Source: Desulfomonilaceae bacterium (lineage in GTDB: Bacteria; Desulfobacterota; Desulfomonilia; Desulfomonilales; Desulfomonilaceae). Taken from it: a stretch of 43,820 nt of DNA. The notes under the pieces are model-generated. The model was given only the letters and a program-made list of their open reading frames with translations. It did not search any database and was not told the origin of the DNA. Positions within the stretch are counted from its first letter, which is position 1. Each line of letters begins with the position of its first letter. The position numbers and the translations under genes are program-made. This document shows, piece by piece, positions 9,305 through 18,258 of this stretch. The DNA is taken from NCBI GenBank assembly GCA_031082285.1, contig JAVHLK010000033.1, positions 1 to 43,820 on the forward strand. The letters are read 5' to 3'.

Positions 9305-9763
9305 ATGAAGCCGATGCCTCAAGCCTACTTCGAGGATTTCGGAGAAGGTGAAGAAATCATCACTCGGGGACGGACGATCTCCAGGGCGGATGTGGTCCAG
9401 TTTGCAGGGGTAAGCGGAGACTTCGACCCGCTGCACGTGGATACTGAGTTTGGTAAGCAGTCCATTTTTGGAAAGAATGTGGCTCACGGCCTCTGCGTCT
9501 TGTCGATAGCCTCAGGCCTCATTGGAGGAACAGGAATTTTCAGCAATCTCATTGCCTTCTACGGAATGGAGGATTGGCGGTTTCGAGGGCCTCTCTTCTT
9601 TGACGACACAATACGAGTGAGGATAAGGGTTCTCAGCAGGAAGGAGAGCAGCAAGCCTGATAGGGGCAACGTGCGCCTCAGCATTGACATACTGAATCAA
9701 CGGGATGAGGTGTTACAGCAGGGAATATGGAATCTCCTGGTCAGGAAGAAAGGAACCGAATAG
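9305..9763 (+). CDS. MaoC-family (R)-specific enoyl-CoA hydratase
   Basis: This 152-residue single hot-dog domain protein carries the hydratase-2 motif: VSGDFDPLHVD (Asp at about 39, His at about 44) followed by FGKNVAHG. Both catalytic residues expected for R-hydratases are present. It should hydrate a 2-enoyl-CoA to the (R)-3-hydroxyacyl-CoA. It lies between the acyl-CoA dehydrogenase and the first thiolase-fold/DUF35 triad. The same combination (ACAD, MaoC hydratase, thiolase-fold aldolase, DUF35) is known from steroid side-chain degradation. A paralogue lies at 21253. Confidence 0.92.
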   Translation: MKPMPQAYFEDFGEGEEIITRGRTISRADVVQFAGVSGDFDPLHVDTEFGKQSIFGKNVAHGLCVLSIASGLIGGTGIFSNLIAFYGMEDWRFRGPLFFDDTIRVRIRVLSRKESSKPDRGNVRLSIDILNQRDEVLQQGIWNLLVRKKGTE

Positions 9764-9826
9764 GTGATTTGAAACCGTACGGCCGTGCTGAGTGAATCTG
9801 CAAGTAAAAGAATCGGAGGAGATTCG

Positions 9827-10963
9827 ATGGAGGGAAAGATAGGTATTATCGGATACTCACTAGTGGGGTTCGACGACGATGTGAAATTGCGAAGTGATGA
9901 AATGGTCTTTCGCGCATCGAAATCGGCCCTGGATGCCGCCGGCATCTCTCGGGATGACTTGGGAACAACAGTCATATCATCGATCGACGCTTATGACGGA
10001 ATCACCATAAGCAACGGCCTCATGGCTCCTGCAGGAGGCGGCTACCAGAAGGACGCCACAAGAATACAAGGGGGCGGAGTGGGTGCTATTTTCTCTGCAT
10101 TCGCCGGCATTCTCTCCAATAGTGCGGACTTTTCTTTAGTAGCAGGAGCCGATGCAGTTCGGTACGACGACGAGGTGGTGAGCAACAGCAGCTATGATGC
10201 TCTTTTTCGGCGTCCAGTGGGCATGTTTAACCTGCCGGGATATGCTCTGGTTGCAACCAGCCTTCTCAAGGAACAGGGCGCCACTGAAAAAGACTTTGCG
10301 TTCGCGGCGGCCAAGAGTTATGAGGCGGCAGCTAAAAATCCTTACTCACATCGCAAGATTGCCGCAACCATTGAGCAAGTGTTGGAATCACCTTATGTGT
10401 TCTGGCCTTTGCGCGAACTGGAAATCGCTCCCATATCCAAGGGAGCCGCAGCGCTTGTCCTGGCTTCAGAAGAGAAGACCAAAGAGCTCGTTAAGGATCC
10501 AATCTGGGTGACAGGGATTGGAGCAGGGAGTAATCAGTACTATGGGAGCTGGTCTGATCTGACCTCTCTCAAAGGACTCAGGGCCGCCGGTAACAGAGCG
10601 TATCGCATGGCGGGGGTCACGGACCCGGAATCGCAAATTCATGTCGCTGAGGTATTTGCACCCTTTGCTCCGTTCGAATGCCCGATCATTGAGGCTCTGG
10701 GGCTTTGCAGGGAGGGAGAATCCTGGAAAATGCTTCGGGATGGGATCACATCCTCGGGGGGCGCTAAGCCGATAAACCCGTCCGGTGGAACAGTAGGTAC
10801 CAATCCCCCGAGTTGCGGAGGCTTTTATCGCACGATTCAGGCCGCAATGTATCTCACCGAAAACTCCAATGTCGGGCGAGCTGTGGTACAGGACAGTGAC
10901 ATAAACCTCGGGTTTTTCGGTGAAACCTACCACGTGGCCGTCCTGGAGAGAGGAGGAGTCTAA
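9827..10963 (+). CDS. Thiolase-fold protein without Cys or His catalytic residues (triad 1, first member)
   Basis: This is an SCP2/archaeal-type thiolase-superfamily protein of 378 residues. I start it at the ATG at 9827, which has GGAGGA 6 nt upstream, not at the ATG at 9785. The overall fold marks are there: SALDAAG near the N-terminus, NPYSHRK, INPSGG. The nucleophile loop reads RIQGGGVGAI (about 79-88) with Gly in place of Cys. The GHP motif reads GTNP with Asn at about 326. The NEAF-like segment is EVFAPFAPFE, and the C-terminal thiolase glycine motif is degraded to FGETYH. Classical thiolysis by this chain alone is therefore unlikely. It sits 2 bp upstream of the second thiolase and may form a heteromer with it and the DUF35 protein. 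Confidence 0.88.
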   Translation: MEGKIGIIGYSLVGFDDDVKLRSDEMVFRASKSALDAAGISRDDLGTTVISSIDAYDGITISNGLMAPAGGGYQKDATRIQGGGVGAIFSAFAGILSNSADFSLVAGADAVRYDDEVVSNSSYDALFRRPVGMFNLPGYALVATSLLKEQGATEKDFAFAAAKSYEAAAKNPYSHRKIAATIEQVLESPYVFWPLRELEIAPISKGAAALVLASEEKTKELVKDPIWVTGIGAGSNQYYGSWSDLTSLKGLRAAGNRAYRMAGVTDPESQIHVAEVFAPFAPFECPIIEALGLCREGESWKMLRDGITSSGGAKPINPSGGTVGTNPPSCGGFYRTIQAAMYLTENSNVGRAVVQDSDINLGFFGETYHVAVLERGGV

Positions 10964-10965
10964 TC

Positions 10966-12123
10966 GTGAAACACAGAGTGGCCATCATAAGTGTAGGAAA
11001 CACGGAGTATACATCGCTTCGTCGAGAAACACGGTCCAAAGCGGAGTTGGCTTTCGCTGCAATCAAAGAAGCTCTGGACGAAGTGAGAATATCCATTGAG
11101 GACATCGACGCGTGTGTGTTCACCAGTGTCGATGGGTTTGAAGGTAATGTGAGACCGGCACGGGTGTTGGAGTCTTTTGGTCAAGCCCACAATGTCCCGT
11201 TGATCGACGTGAACACCGGAGGCAGCGCGGGAGGCAGCGGCGTAAAAGAGGCTGTTCACTTGATCTCGGCCGGCATCTACGAACTGGTGCTCGTCTACGG
11301 CTCACCCACCTTCAACGAGGTTGTGGACAACCAACAAGTTTTGAACACTGCGTCTCCGCCAATCTTCGAAAAGCCTTTCGGACTGGGGGCTGCTCATATG
11401 GGCTCCCTGTACGGTGCCAGGTACATGCGGGAATACAATTTGACCGCAAGGGAGTTGGCACAGGTGGCTGCCAAGAACCATAAGGCCGCAGTCAGCAATC
11501 CTTTTGCTCACATCAGAGCCGGATATACTACCGAGGAAGTGCTCAACTCTCCCATGGTAGCGTGGCCTCTCCACCTGTACGAGATCTGCCCCGTCTCATC
11601 CGGAGCGGTAGCCATGCTTTTCGCATCCGAGGAAAAAGCTAAAGAACTGTGCGATACCCCGGTATGGGTTGAGGCCATGAGCAGCATAGCCGACACCTTT
11701 CTCAGCGGGTACAAGGTGTACAAGGATTTTGAGAACCTCAAGATTCTGGCGCAACGCATCTATAAAGAAGTGGGAATAAAGAAACCGCGTGAAGAACTCG
11801 ACGTGGTTGAGATCTTCAACCCCTTTGCTCCATTTGAGTTGCTTGCGTACGAGGCCCTGGGCTTCTGTGAAGAAGGCCAAGGGGTGAACCTCATGAAAGA
11901 GGGGGCCACAGAGATAGACGGGGACATACCATGCAATCCGTCCGGCGGCGTCTTGTGCACCAATTCCGGAATCTCGGCTTCAGTCACCCGCCATGCGGAA
12001 GTTGCTTTGCAGCTTATGGGCAAGGCGGAAGGTCGACAGGTCAAGTCTCCGGAGAGGGGGCTTGCCCACTCCTGGGGCGGTAACGACGGACAATTTCACA
12101 CGGTCGCGATTCTTTCAAGATAG
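10966..12123 (+). CDS. Thiolase-fold protein with Gly replacing the nucleophilic Cys (triad 1, second member)
   Basis: This 385-residue protein begins at a GTG with AGGAGGAG 7 nt upstream, immediately after the stop of the first member. The loop that holds the nucleophile reads NTGGSAGG, with Gly at about residue 85 where the paralogue at 19484 has Cys (TCGSTG). CTNS replaces GHP, with Asn at about 333. It keeps EIFNPFAPFE and a C-terminal LAHSWGG motif. Compared with the first member it has more of the canonical thiolase landmarks, and the same is true of the second member in each of the other triads. The likely role is the substrate-binding or catalytic half of a DUF35-dependent C-C bond enzyme; the chemistry is unknown. 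Confidence 0.88.
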   Translation: MKHRVAIISVGNTEYTSLRRETRSKAELAFAAIKEALDEVRISIEDIDACVFTSVDGFEGNVRPARVLESFGQAHNVPLIDVNTGGSAGGSGVKEAVHLISAGIYELVLVYGSPTFNEVVDNQQVLNTASPPIFEKPFGLGAAHMGSLYGARYMREYNLTARELAQVAAKNHKAAVSNPFAHIRAGYTTEEVLNSPMVAWPLHLYEICPVSSGAVAMLFASEEKAKELCDTPVWVEAMSSIADTFLSGYKVYKDFENLKILAQRIYKEVGIKKPREELDVVEIFNPFAPFELLAYEALGFCEEGQGVNLMKEGATEIDGDIPCNPSGGVLCTNSGISASVTRHAEVALQLMGKAEGRQVKSPERGLAHSWGGNDGQFHTVAILSR

Positions 12124-12134
12124 GAGGCTGTAAA

Positions 12135-12596
12135 ATGGCAAGCACCGAGTTCATGAACAAAGAATACAATATGCACCTGGACTTCAGCGTATCGTTGGGA
12201 CCCGCATACACCAAGTGGATGAAGGCCCTAGGGGAGAAGAAGATCCTGGCCAACAAGTGCTCGAAATGTGGCAGGCACTTTGTTCCTGCAAAACCTTTCT
12301 GCGAAATCTGCTTCGAGCCTATTGACGAGTGGATTGAAACTGACGGTGAGGGTATCGTCGAGTCCTTCACCATCGGATATGCCAAGTTCCGCAATTTGCC
12401 TGATCCACCGTACGTTATCGGCGTGATACGCGTGGGACCGTCGGCAGTGTCCATGGTCCACTGGATTGCCGGCTTTCCGTACGACAAGCCGGAAGACATT
12501 CCGGACAAGATCCAAATCGGCATGAAGGTGAAGCCCGTTTGGGCCGAGGAGCGAAAGGGAGACCTTCTCGACATTCGGTACTTCGAGCCGGCCTAA
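12135..12596 (+). CDS. DUF35 Zn-ribbon/OB-fold protein (triad 1)
   Basis: This 153-residue protein has an N-terminal helix, a rubredoxin-like Zn ribbon and a C-terminal OB fold. The four zinc ligands are seen as CSKC and CEIC, separated by ten residues. Proteins of this family (BbsA, archaeal DUF35, the ChsH2 C-terminal domain) bind thiolase-superfamily partners and help hold the CoA moiety. The Shine-Dalgarno AGGAGG (12122-12127) overlaps the stop codon of the upstream thiolase-fold gene, so the two are translationally linked. It is the last gene of the first block; a hairpin and a gap of about 250 bp follow. Confidence 0.92.
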   Translation: MASTEFMNKEYNMHLDFSVSLGPAYTKWMKALGEKKILANKCSKCGRHFVPAKPFCEICFEPIDEWIETDGEGIVESFTIGYAKFRNLPDPPYVIGVIRVGPSAVSMVHWIAGFPYDKPEDIPDKIQIGMKVKPVWAEERKGDLLDIRYFEPA

Positions 12597-12708
12597 AGAG
12601 TATTGGATAGGCTTCCGCTCCTCCGGTTTTCACGACAGCACGGATCGTCCAACACGGATTTGACAATCAATTCGGAAGATCGGCAAGCGAACCCAGCAAG
12701 TGATTTAA

Positions 12709-12736
12709 TCTACCCCCTTTCACCAGAGGGGGTAGA
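12709..12736. other. Perfect 10-bp inverted repeat in the gap after triad 1
   Basis: TCTACCCCCT and AGGGGGTAGA flank an 8-nt loop, 112 bp after the DUF35 stop. It could end or attenuate transcription of the upstream block, but there is no adjacent T-run. It could equally be an operator for the downstream phosphatase gene. The rest of the gap (12597-12850) shows no open frame I can support. Confidence 0.5.
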
Positions 12737-12850
12737 CAGATCTTCGTCACTCGCCTCCGTCCTCTCGCCTACACAATGAGCTACGAAGCCTTGTAAACTC
12801 AATGAGTTGCACGGAAGGCCGCATTAAAGGACATTCTGTCGTCAACGCCG

Positions 12851-13711
12851 TTGTTGACACGCTTCTACCGCTTCCTACTGAAGCAAGACATAGAAAGTGA
12901 ATCATCAGGCTCAGTAATGCCATGTGAATCCGCAAATTTCCTGACGTACACTGTTGCCCGAGCAATCGGAGCGAAGATAGTGGACAGGCGTAAGAGAGAC
13001 CGGCAGGCCCTATCAGGAGTAGGAGACTCTCTCCTCATTAACCATCGTCGGGGAGTATTCGCGATTGCGGACAGCCCAGACTCCAACCCCTCGGCATCGC
13101 GAAACTTTCTGTACTCGTTCAACAGGGTAGTTGAAGATCTTTCTTCTAGGCGTCCTGAATTCTGGAATGGATGCTGTGACGTCGATCTTCTCACGAAAAG
13201 TTTGACCTACGACGTGAACAGACTGATAGAGAGTGTTGACTACCGATCGTCTACCACCTTCAGTTGTATGATCTGCCTGCGCACTGAGGATAATGTAGCA
13301 GCAATTATGCTCCATGCCGGCGACACCTGCATCTTCAAGGTGAACACGATCGAGAACACCATTGAACAGATAAGCCGCAGCAGCATCAATTTCGTCGGAA
13401 AGGCCGACAAGATCTCCCAGGCGGAGCCCGTGGAAGTCCAGCATGACACGAGGTTTGTCCTTTGCAGTGATGGATTGCAGGTACTGGCGAGGAACTCCGA
13501 AGGGCGGACCTTGCAGGCGATCCTCTTGGAGGCAATGAGGCATCCGGAGGTGCACGAAATACCAGATCTCATTATGAAACGGTACGTCCCACAAATTGAA
13601 CTGCCGGATGATCTCGCCGTCATCGTACTGGACCCACACAAGCTAAACCGTTCCGGAGAAACCATTCTCCTGGGAGGCGAAGCCTTTAACCCTCGGACAC
13701 CTCCCGGGTGA
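12851..13711 (+). CDS. PP2C-like (PPM) protein phosphatase
   Basis: This protein of up to 286 residues shows the PPM phosphatase pattern in order: GDSLLINHRRGVFAIAD (metal-binding Asp, although the usual DG is DS here), STTFSCMI, HAGDTCIFKV, FVLCSDGL and finally DDLAVIVLD. Three Asp residues fit the metal centre. It probably dephosphorylates Ser/Thr residues of a partner such as a regulator or an anti-sigma factor antagonist. The start is uncertain: the open frame begins at a TTG (12851), and the first in-frame ATG is at 12917; neither has a clear ribosome site. Such a gene is unusual inside a beta-oxidation-like cluster, and it may form its own transcription unit. Confidence 0.75.
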   Translation: MLTRFYRFLLKQDIESESSGSVMPCESANFLTYTVARAIGAKIVDRRKRDRQALSGVGDSLLINHRRGVFAIADSPDSNPSASRNFLYSFNRVVEDLSSRRPEFWNGCCDVDLLTKSLTYDVNRLIESVDYRSSTTFSCMICLRTEDNVAAIMLHAGDTCIFKVNTIENTIEQISRSSINFVGKADKISQAEPVEVQHDTRFVLCSDGLQVLARNSEGRTLQAILLEAMRHPEVHEIPDLIMKRYVPQIELPDDLAVIVLDPHKLNRSGETILLGGEAFNPRTPPG

Positions 13712-13752
13712 AGGCAGGCCATCCGTCCGAGGTGGAAGACATTTCGTCGGAC

Positions 13753-13807
13753 ATGATCCCTCAGTAAACAGATGCCTACGGTGGTGCTCATACGTTTAAG
13801 GGATCAT
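13753..13807. promoter_or_regulatory. 9-bp inverted repeat with long spacer upstream of the enoyl-CoA hydratase
   Basis: ATGATCCCT at 13753-13761 is repeated inverted as AGGGATCAT at 13799-13807, about 45 bp before the hydratase start. The 37-bp spacer is long for a terminator and better suits paired operator half-sites. No strong promoter motif is visible beside it. Confidence 0.3.
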
Positions 13808-13853
13808 CCTCAACTGTTGCACGTAAAAATCAGCTATGCCAAAGGAGGACATC

Positions 13854-14657
13854 ATGGGAAAGCTTGTGCGTTACGAGTTCGACAACGGACTGGCCGTCGT
13901 TACGCTGGACAATCCGCCCGTCAATTCACTTACAGTGGACATGAGTAACGAATTGCGGACGGTGTTTGAAGAACTGAGGGATTTCGGAACAGAGGATACG
14001 GGAGACGAAAAGAAACAGGTCCAAGCCGTTATTCTCAACGCTGTCTCAAAGAAAAACGTGTTTGTAGCTGGAGCGGACATCAACCTTTTTCTCAATTTGA
14101 AGACCAGGGAGGACGGACTGAATCTGCTCCAATTCTATCATGGAGTGTTTAACGCCATTGCGGAATTTCCCTCACCGGTCATCTGTGCTATTGAGGGACT
14201 TGCTCTGGGTGGAGGCACTGAGTTGGCTTTGGCTTGTGACATAAGAATAGCCGGTGCAAAGGCAACGTTTGCTTTGACGGAGGTCACCCTGGGTGTTCTT
14301 CCGGGGGGCGGCGGTACGCAGCGGCTGTCCAGACTCGTTGGCGCAGGCTACGCGAAGAAGATGATATTCTCGGGACAGCAAATCGATGCAGAGGAGGCAC
14401 TTCGTATCGGCCTAGTGGAACAGGTGGTCCCACAGGGGCAAGCGCTGCTGGAAGCCCGGAAATTGGCACACACTATTCTGCAGAACGCCCCTACTGCAAT
14501 AAGATGCGCTAAGAAGGCTATCGATGGAGGTCTCGACGCCACTTTGGCAAATGGGCTGCTCTTGGAGCAGGAGGCAATGGGACGAATCTGCGAGAGCGGT
14601 GAGCCCATTGAAGGCGGTAAGGCCTTCCTGGAGAAGAGAAAGCCCAAGTTCGGGTAG
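13854..14657 (+). CDS. Enoyl-CoA hydratase (crotonase family)
   Basis: This crotonase-fold protein of 267 residues uses the ATG at 13854, because AAGGAGGA stands just ahead of it; the ATG at 13836 lies upstream of that site. The CoA/oxyanion-hole segment VAGADINLF is present. Both catalytic Glu residues of true hydratases are visible: GGGTELAL (about E123) and LTEVTLGVLPGGGGTQR (about E143). It should therefore be an active (S)-specific hydratase, in contrast to the two (R)-specific MaoC enzymes in this window. The presence of both stereochemical types suggests more than one hydration step in the pathway. The ferredoxin-like gene follows after about 130 bp. Confidence 0.95.
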   Translation: MGKLVRYEFDNGLAVVTLDNPPVNSLTVDMSNELRTVFEELRDFGTEDTGDEKKQVQAVILNAVSKKNVFVAGADINLFLNLKTREDGLNLLQFYHGVFNAIAEFPSPVICAIEGLALGGGTELALACDIRIAGAKATFALTEVTLGVLPGGGGTQRLSRLVGAGYAKKMIFSGQQIDAEEALRIGLVEQVVPQGQALLEARKLAHTILQNAPTAIRCAKKAIDGGLDATLANGLLLEQEAMGRICESGEPIEGGKAFLEKRKPKFG

Positions 14658-14786
14658 AACCGAACCGTAAGGTCATCTGCAAGGCAAGGAATTCGCCGCG
14701 ATGTCCATCTTACCGCAATCAGACCACGCCTGTGGTGAAGGAAACCAGCCGGAAACAGAATCGGTGTGTTCGAGGAGGACAAGACC

Positions 14787-15863
14787 ATGAGCGACGTATA
14801 TAGGCGGTTAGCTGAGAGACTTGATTCGTTGCCCAACGGCTTCCCGGCTACTGAGAACGGCTTGGAATTGAAGATACTCCGAAAGATATTTTCTCCTGAG
14901 GAAGCCGATATGGCCCTCAAAATGCGGACGACACCAGAGACGGCCGAGGCTATATCTGAACGTCTGTGCATCCCATTGGATGAAATGCAAGCCATTCTCG
15001 ACAATATGGTGAAGAAGGGCCAGATCGGGTCGGGCAAGATCAAGGGCCGGCAGGTATACATGCTGTTTCCGTTTTGCTTTGGAATCTACGAGTTTCAGTT
15101 GCCTCGACTGGACAAGGAGTTTGCTCTGCTTATGGAAGAATACATCCCCACGCTCGTGGGCACGCTGGGCCGCCATGCGCCCGCCGTCATGCGAGTTATT
15201 CCATTGAACGTCCAGATAGACGCGGAGCAAGCAGTGTACCCCTATGAAGACATCTATCAGGTTATCCAGGAATCCAAATCCATCCAGGTCATGGATTGCA
15301 TGTGTCGAAAAAAGCACGCACTGATAGGCCGCCAGTGCGAGCATTCCCTTGAGGTATGTCTGGCCCTGGCAAATAGCGAAGGAGCCTTTGATAAGTATCC
15401 CAAGGGAAGGTCAGTCACCCGGGAAGAAGCAATAGAGATCATAAAGAAAGCTGACGAGGAAGGTCTCGTTCACTCAACGTTCAACGTCCAGAATGGACTG
15501 CTCGCTGTCTGTAACTGCTGTTCCTGCGCGTGCCTGATGCTCGGAGGCATGATGCGGCATAATGCTCCACACTTGATGGCAAAAAGCAACTACGTAGCCG
15601 CTATCGAGCAAGGGACCTGCGACGCATGCGGCGTGTGCGCCAATGATCGTTGTCCGGTCGGGGCCATCGTGGAGCTAGAGGGCAGCTACGTGGTGGATGC
15701 AACTAGATGTCTCGGATGCGGTATCTGCAGACCAACGTGCCCCACTGAATCGATCACACTCGTTCGAAAGCCCCAGAAAGAGCGCGATCAGCCCCCCAAG
15801 AACATTTTGGACTGGTACACCCGTCGGGCAGAACGTAGGGGCGTAAAGATGACGATCAGATAG
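14787..15863 (+). CDS. Winged-helix 4Fe-4S dicluster ferredoxin-like protein
   Basis: This 358-residue protein starts at the ATG at 14787 behind GAGGAGG. The N-terminal part (about 20-90) looks like a winged helix (ETAEAISERLCIPLDEMQAI). The middle contains extra Cys groups (DCMCRKK, CEHSLEVC and VCNCCSCAC). The C-terminal part carries two classical cluster motifs, CDACGVCANDRCP (about 278-290) and CLGCGICRPTCP (about 308-320). Related proteins are common in sulfate reducers and syntrophs, usually without a known role. It may pass electrons from the acyl-CoA dehydrogenases, or sense redox state through the winged helix. A GC-rich hairpin follows its stop. Confidence 0.85.
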   Translation: MSDVYRRLAERLDSLPNGFPATENGLELKILRKIFSPEEADMALKMRTTPETAEAISERLCIPLDEMQAILDNMVKKGQIGSGKIKGRQVYMLFPFCFGIYEFQLPRLDKEFALLMEEYIPTLVGTLGRHAPAVMRVIPLNVQIDAEQAVYPYEDIYQVIQESKSIQVMDCMCRKKHALIGRQCEHSLEVCLALANSEGAFDKYPKGRSVTREEAIEIIKKADEEGLVHSTFNVQNGLLAVCNCCSCACLMLGGMMRHNAPHLMAKSNYVAAIEQGTCDACGVCANDRCPVGAIVELEGSYVVDATRCLGCGICRPTCPTESITLVRKPQKERDQPPKNILDWYTRRAERRGVKMTIR

Positions 15864-15873
15864 AAAGGACGTT

Positions 15874-15890
15874 CCCCGGCTTTGCCGGGG
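15874..15890 (+). terminator. GC-rich hairpin after the ferredoxin-like gene
   Basis: CCCCGGC and GCCGGGG pair around a TTT loop 10 bp after the stop codon. The T-run is short (TTC), so termination efficiency is doubtful. Placement just before the 240-bp leader of the regulator gene fits a partial terminator. Confidence 0.5.
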
Positions 15891-16130
15891 TTCATGAGCC
15901 CCAATGATTAGGATTTTGCCAAAGGAGAGTACCGTATTGATTGAATGTGGGGAAGAGAGTACAATCGTACGAACGCTTTTGCACGCCGGGACAGCCGCTG
16001 CGGGCAATTATGAGGCAGGCCGTTCAGAATGACTTCGCAGACACGCGGTGAATCCTGGAAGTCCAACGCCTGAGGCGTACGAGGAAATTGGAGCTAACGA
16101 TATTTACGGTCGAGTCTGACGAGAGGTTCA

Positions 16131-17909
16131 ATGTCAACGAACAGAGGCTCTGACGACAAGCCGGAGATGGAGGCCAAGTCGATCGAAGATCTATTGCTTG
16201 ATGCTTTCGTCGGTCCCCTCTTTGATCTACCGCTCGGCGTAATTATCGTTGACGCAGCTGCTCGAGTACGGTTCTTTAACGCCATGGCCGGCTACTATCT
16301 CGGCATCACGCCGTCACTGGTCGTTGGCAAACACGTCCTGGAAATCTTCCCCCAAGCCATAATTGAGGATATCCTTTCTACCGGAGTTCCGCGCTACGAC
16401 CTAAAGGAAGAAGTCAATCAGCGACAGCTCAGATGCAGTTTCGCGCCGATAAGGATAGGCGGCCGTGTCCTGTTCGTGGCTGGGTTCCTGCAGGACCATT
16501 CAAAGCGGGTCGAACTGGAAAGCCAACTAACCCGGCTTTCGCAAAAATATGACCTTGTTGACTCATTGCTGGACAACTCCTTCGAGGAACTTGCAGCCGT
16601 GGACCGACAAGGAAGGGTGACCTATCTGACTAGGAAAACAGCTCAACGTATGGGTATTGATCGAGCAGAGGCTTTGGGTTGGGACGTCACGTCCATCAAT
16701 CCCGCATGCTTGCTCAAGGAGGTGGCCCGCAGCGGCGTTCCAAGAGTGACCGAGATTTGTGGCCGCAGAAAAGGGGGCGTTCCCGTGCTCGTCAGTCCCA
16801 TAGTGGAAGACGGATCGATAGAAGGGGCCGTCTGTAGGAGTATTTTTACCGACTTTTATGAATCGGAAGAATTCCTCTCACTGGTCGAAGCGCTGCACAC
16901 CGGCTCTGTGGGTAGGAAACGTCTCAAGAGGGTTTCCTCCAGCCGGTTCACTTTCGCTCATATAGTCGGATCATCGGAAGTAATGTCGTCGGCCAAGACT
17001 AAGGCCGAACGAGTGGCCAAGGGGAATTCCATAGTCCTTGTCACAGGGGAGTCTGGAACGGGTAAGGAACTCTTTGCCCAGGCCATCCACGCGGCAAGCT
17101 TGCGCAAGAATAGGCCGTTTGTCGTGGTAAACTGCGCCGGCATTCCTGAGACCTTACTGGAATCCGAACTGTTCGGCTATGAGTCCGGTTCATTCACCGG
17201 CGCACGAGCGGGGGGCAAGCCCGGTAAATTTGAACTGGCGCATAACGGAACATTGTTTCTTGACGAATGTGGCGAGATGTCCATGGGAATGCAGGCCAAG
17301 ATGCTGAGGATAATTCAGGAAAAGGAGTTCCAGCGTGTTGGAGGCTCGGTCACCTACGAGGTGGACGTGCGAATCATTGCCGCCACCAACAGAGACCTCT
17401 GGGATATGGTACAGAAAGGGCAATTCAGGGAGGATCTATATTATCGTCTTGACGTGGTAAACATACATATTCCCCCCCTCAGAGCTAGAATGGAAGACGT
17501 GCCTCTCCTCGTGGATCATTTTATTCCGCAAATCAGGGAAGTCACCCGCGGCAATGTCCGGGGAGTTGCAGACGAGGTCCTTGATTTATTCACGAATTAC
17601 CCTTGGCCCGGAAATGTTCGCGAATTGAGAAACGTATTGGAAGGCGCCATGAATCTCAACACCGGCGAACTCATCGATGTCGCCGCGTTGCCCTCGAGAA
17701 TCGCTGCGGAAATGAGTCACGCGCGCGATCGGATCGGGGTTCCGTGGTTTACCGCCGCAGGTCCGTTTCCCGATAGAGAGGACATGGAGAAGACCATGAT
17801 CGAAAGCGCGATCCGCACTACAAAGGGCAACAAACGTAAGGCGGCAATGATCTTGCAAATCAGCCGAGCCACCCTCTATAACAAGCTCAGGAAATACCGA
17901 ATTGAGTAA
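16131..17909 (+). CDS. PAS-domain sigma-54-dependent transcriptional activator (enhancer-binding protein)
   Basis: This 592-residue activator has two N-terminal PAS-like domains (about 25-125 and 140-240) and a AAA+ domain (about 275-510). Walker A GESGTGKE is at about 305-312, the sigma-54 contact loop reads GSFTGA at about 351-356, and Walker B is [12 protein letters not shown] Fis-type helix-turn-helix forms the end ([20 protein letters not shown]). There is no receiver domain, so it probably senses a ligand or redox signal directly through the PAS domains. The downstream intergenic region holds two GACATGTC palindromes and a sigma-54 promoter about 190 bp further on, which makes the 18332 operon its most likely target. 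Confidence 0.95.
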   Translation: MSTNRGSDDKPEMEAKSIEDLLLDAFVGPLFDLPLGVIIVDAAARVRFFNAMAGYYLGITPSLVVGKHVLEIFPQAIIEDILSTGVPRYDLKEEVNQRQLRCSFAPIRIGGRVLFVAGFLQDHSKRVELESQLTRLSQKYDLVDSLLDNSFEELAAVDRQGRVTYLTRKTAQRMGIDRAEALGWDVTSINPACLLKEVARSGVPRVTEICGRRKGGVPVLVSPIVEDGSIEGAVCRSIFTDFYESEEFLSLVEALHTGSVGRKRLKRVSSSRFTFAHIVGSSEVMSSAKTKAERVAKGNSIVLVTGESGTGKELFAQAIHAASLRKNRPFVVVNCAGIPETLLESELFGYESGSFTGARAGGKPGKFELAHNGTLFLDECGEMSMGMQAKMLRIIQEKEFQRVGGSVTYEVDVRIIAATNRDLWDMVQKGQFREDLYYRLDVVNIHIPPLRARMEDVPLLVDHFIPQIREVTRGNVRGVADEVLDLFTNYPWPGNVRELRNVLEGAMNLNTGELIDVAALPSRIAAEMSHARDRIGVPWFTAAGPFPDREDMEKTMIESAIRTTKGNKRKAAMILQISRATLYNKLRKYRIE

Positions 17910-18048
17910 GGGATCGAAGGCGGTGATTGGGGATCCAGGATGCCGCCCAAGATCTTTCCGCAGTGAAACCGGCCTCATGACGCGGTCACTCCCTGCGGCG
18001 AGGGTCCGGACTTTCAGCTGGCGCCCCCATTGCCGAGTGATCAATTAT

Positions 18049-18074
18049 TAGACATGTCTATGGTGTGACATGTC
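18049..18074. promoter_or_regulatory. Tandem GACATGTC palindromes, candidate upstream activator site
   Basis: TAGACATGTCTA (18049-18060) is a perfect 12-bp palindrome. Its core GACATGTC recurs at 18067-18074, with the centres 16 bp apart. The pair lies about 190 bp before the -24 element of the sigma-54 promoter, a normal distance for an enhancer site. The neighbouring activator gene is the obvious candidate to bind it. Confidence 0.65.
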
Positions 18075-18242
18075 GACTTCCGCCGAGTCGGTGTCCACAC
18101 GGTCCTCATATTCCAAGAATCCTTCACCGCGAGCGAAGGTTCGCCTCAGCACTTAACCTGCCACTATAATAGACTTATGTGAGCCATGAAGATTCCGGGG
18201 AAGAGAAACTCGTCGCCCCACCCGGGAGTCTTCTCACCCGAT

Positions 18243-18258
18243 TGGCACGACAATTGCT
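18243..18258 (+). promoter_or_regulatory. Sigma-54 (RpoN) promoter of the thiolase/DUF35/MaoC operon
   Basis: TGGCACGACAATTGCT matches the -24/-12 consensus TGGCACGnnnnTTGCW at every fixed base, with GG (18244-18245) and GC (18256-18257) separated by exactly 10 bp. Transcription should begin near 18268-18270, leaving a leader of about 60 nt before the ATG at 18332. The upstream in-frame ATG at 18179 lies before this promoter, so it would not be on the transcript. Confidence 0.88.

Noticed and set aside
12854-12859. TTGACA as a -35 box before the PP2C-like gene
   Set aside because: No acceptable -10 box follows at 16-18 bp, and the motif overlaps the possible TTG start.
18165-18170. TATAAT box upstream of the 18332 gene
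   Set aside because: No -35 element at 16-18 bp; the sigma-54 promoter downstream explains the region better.
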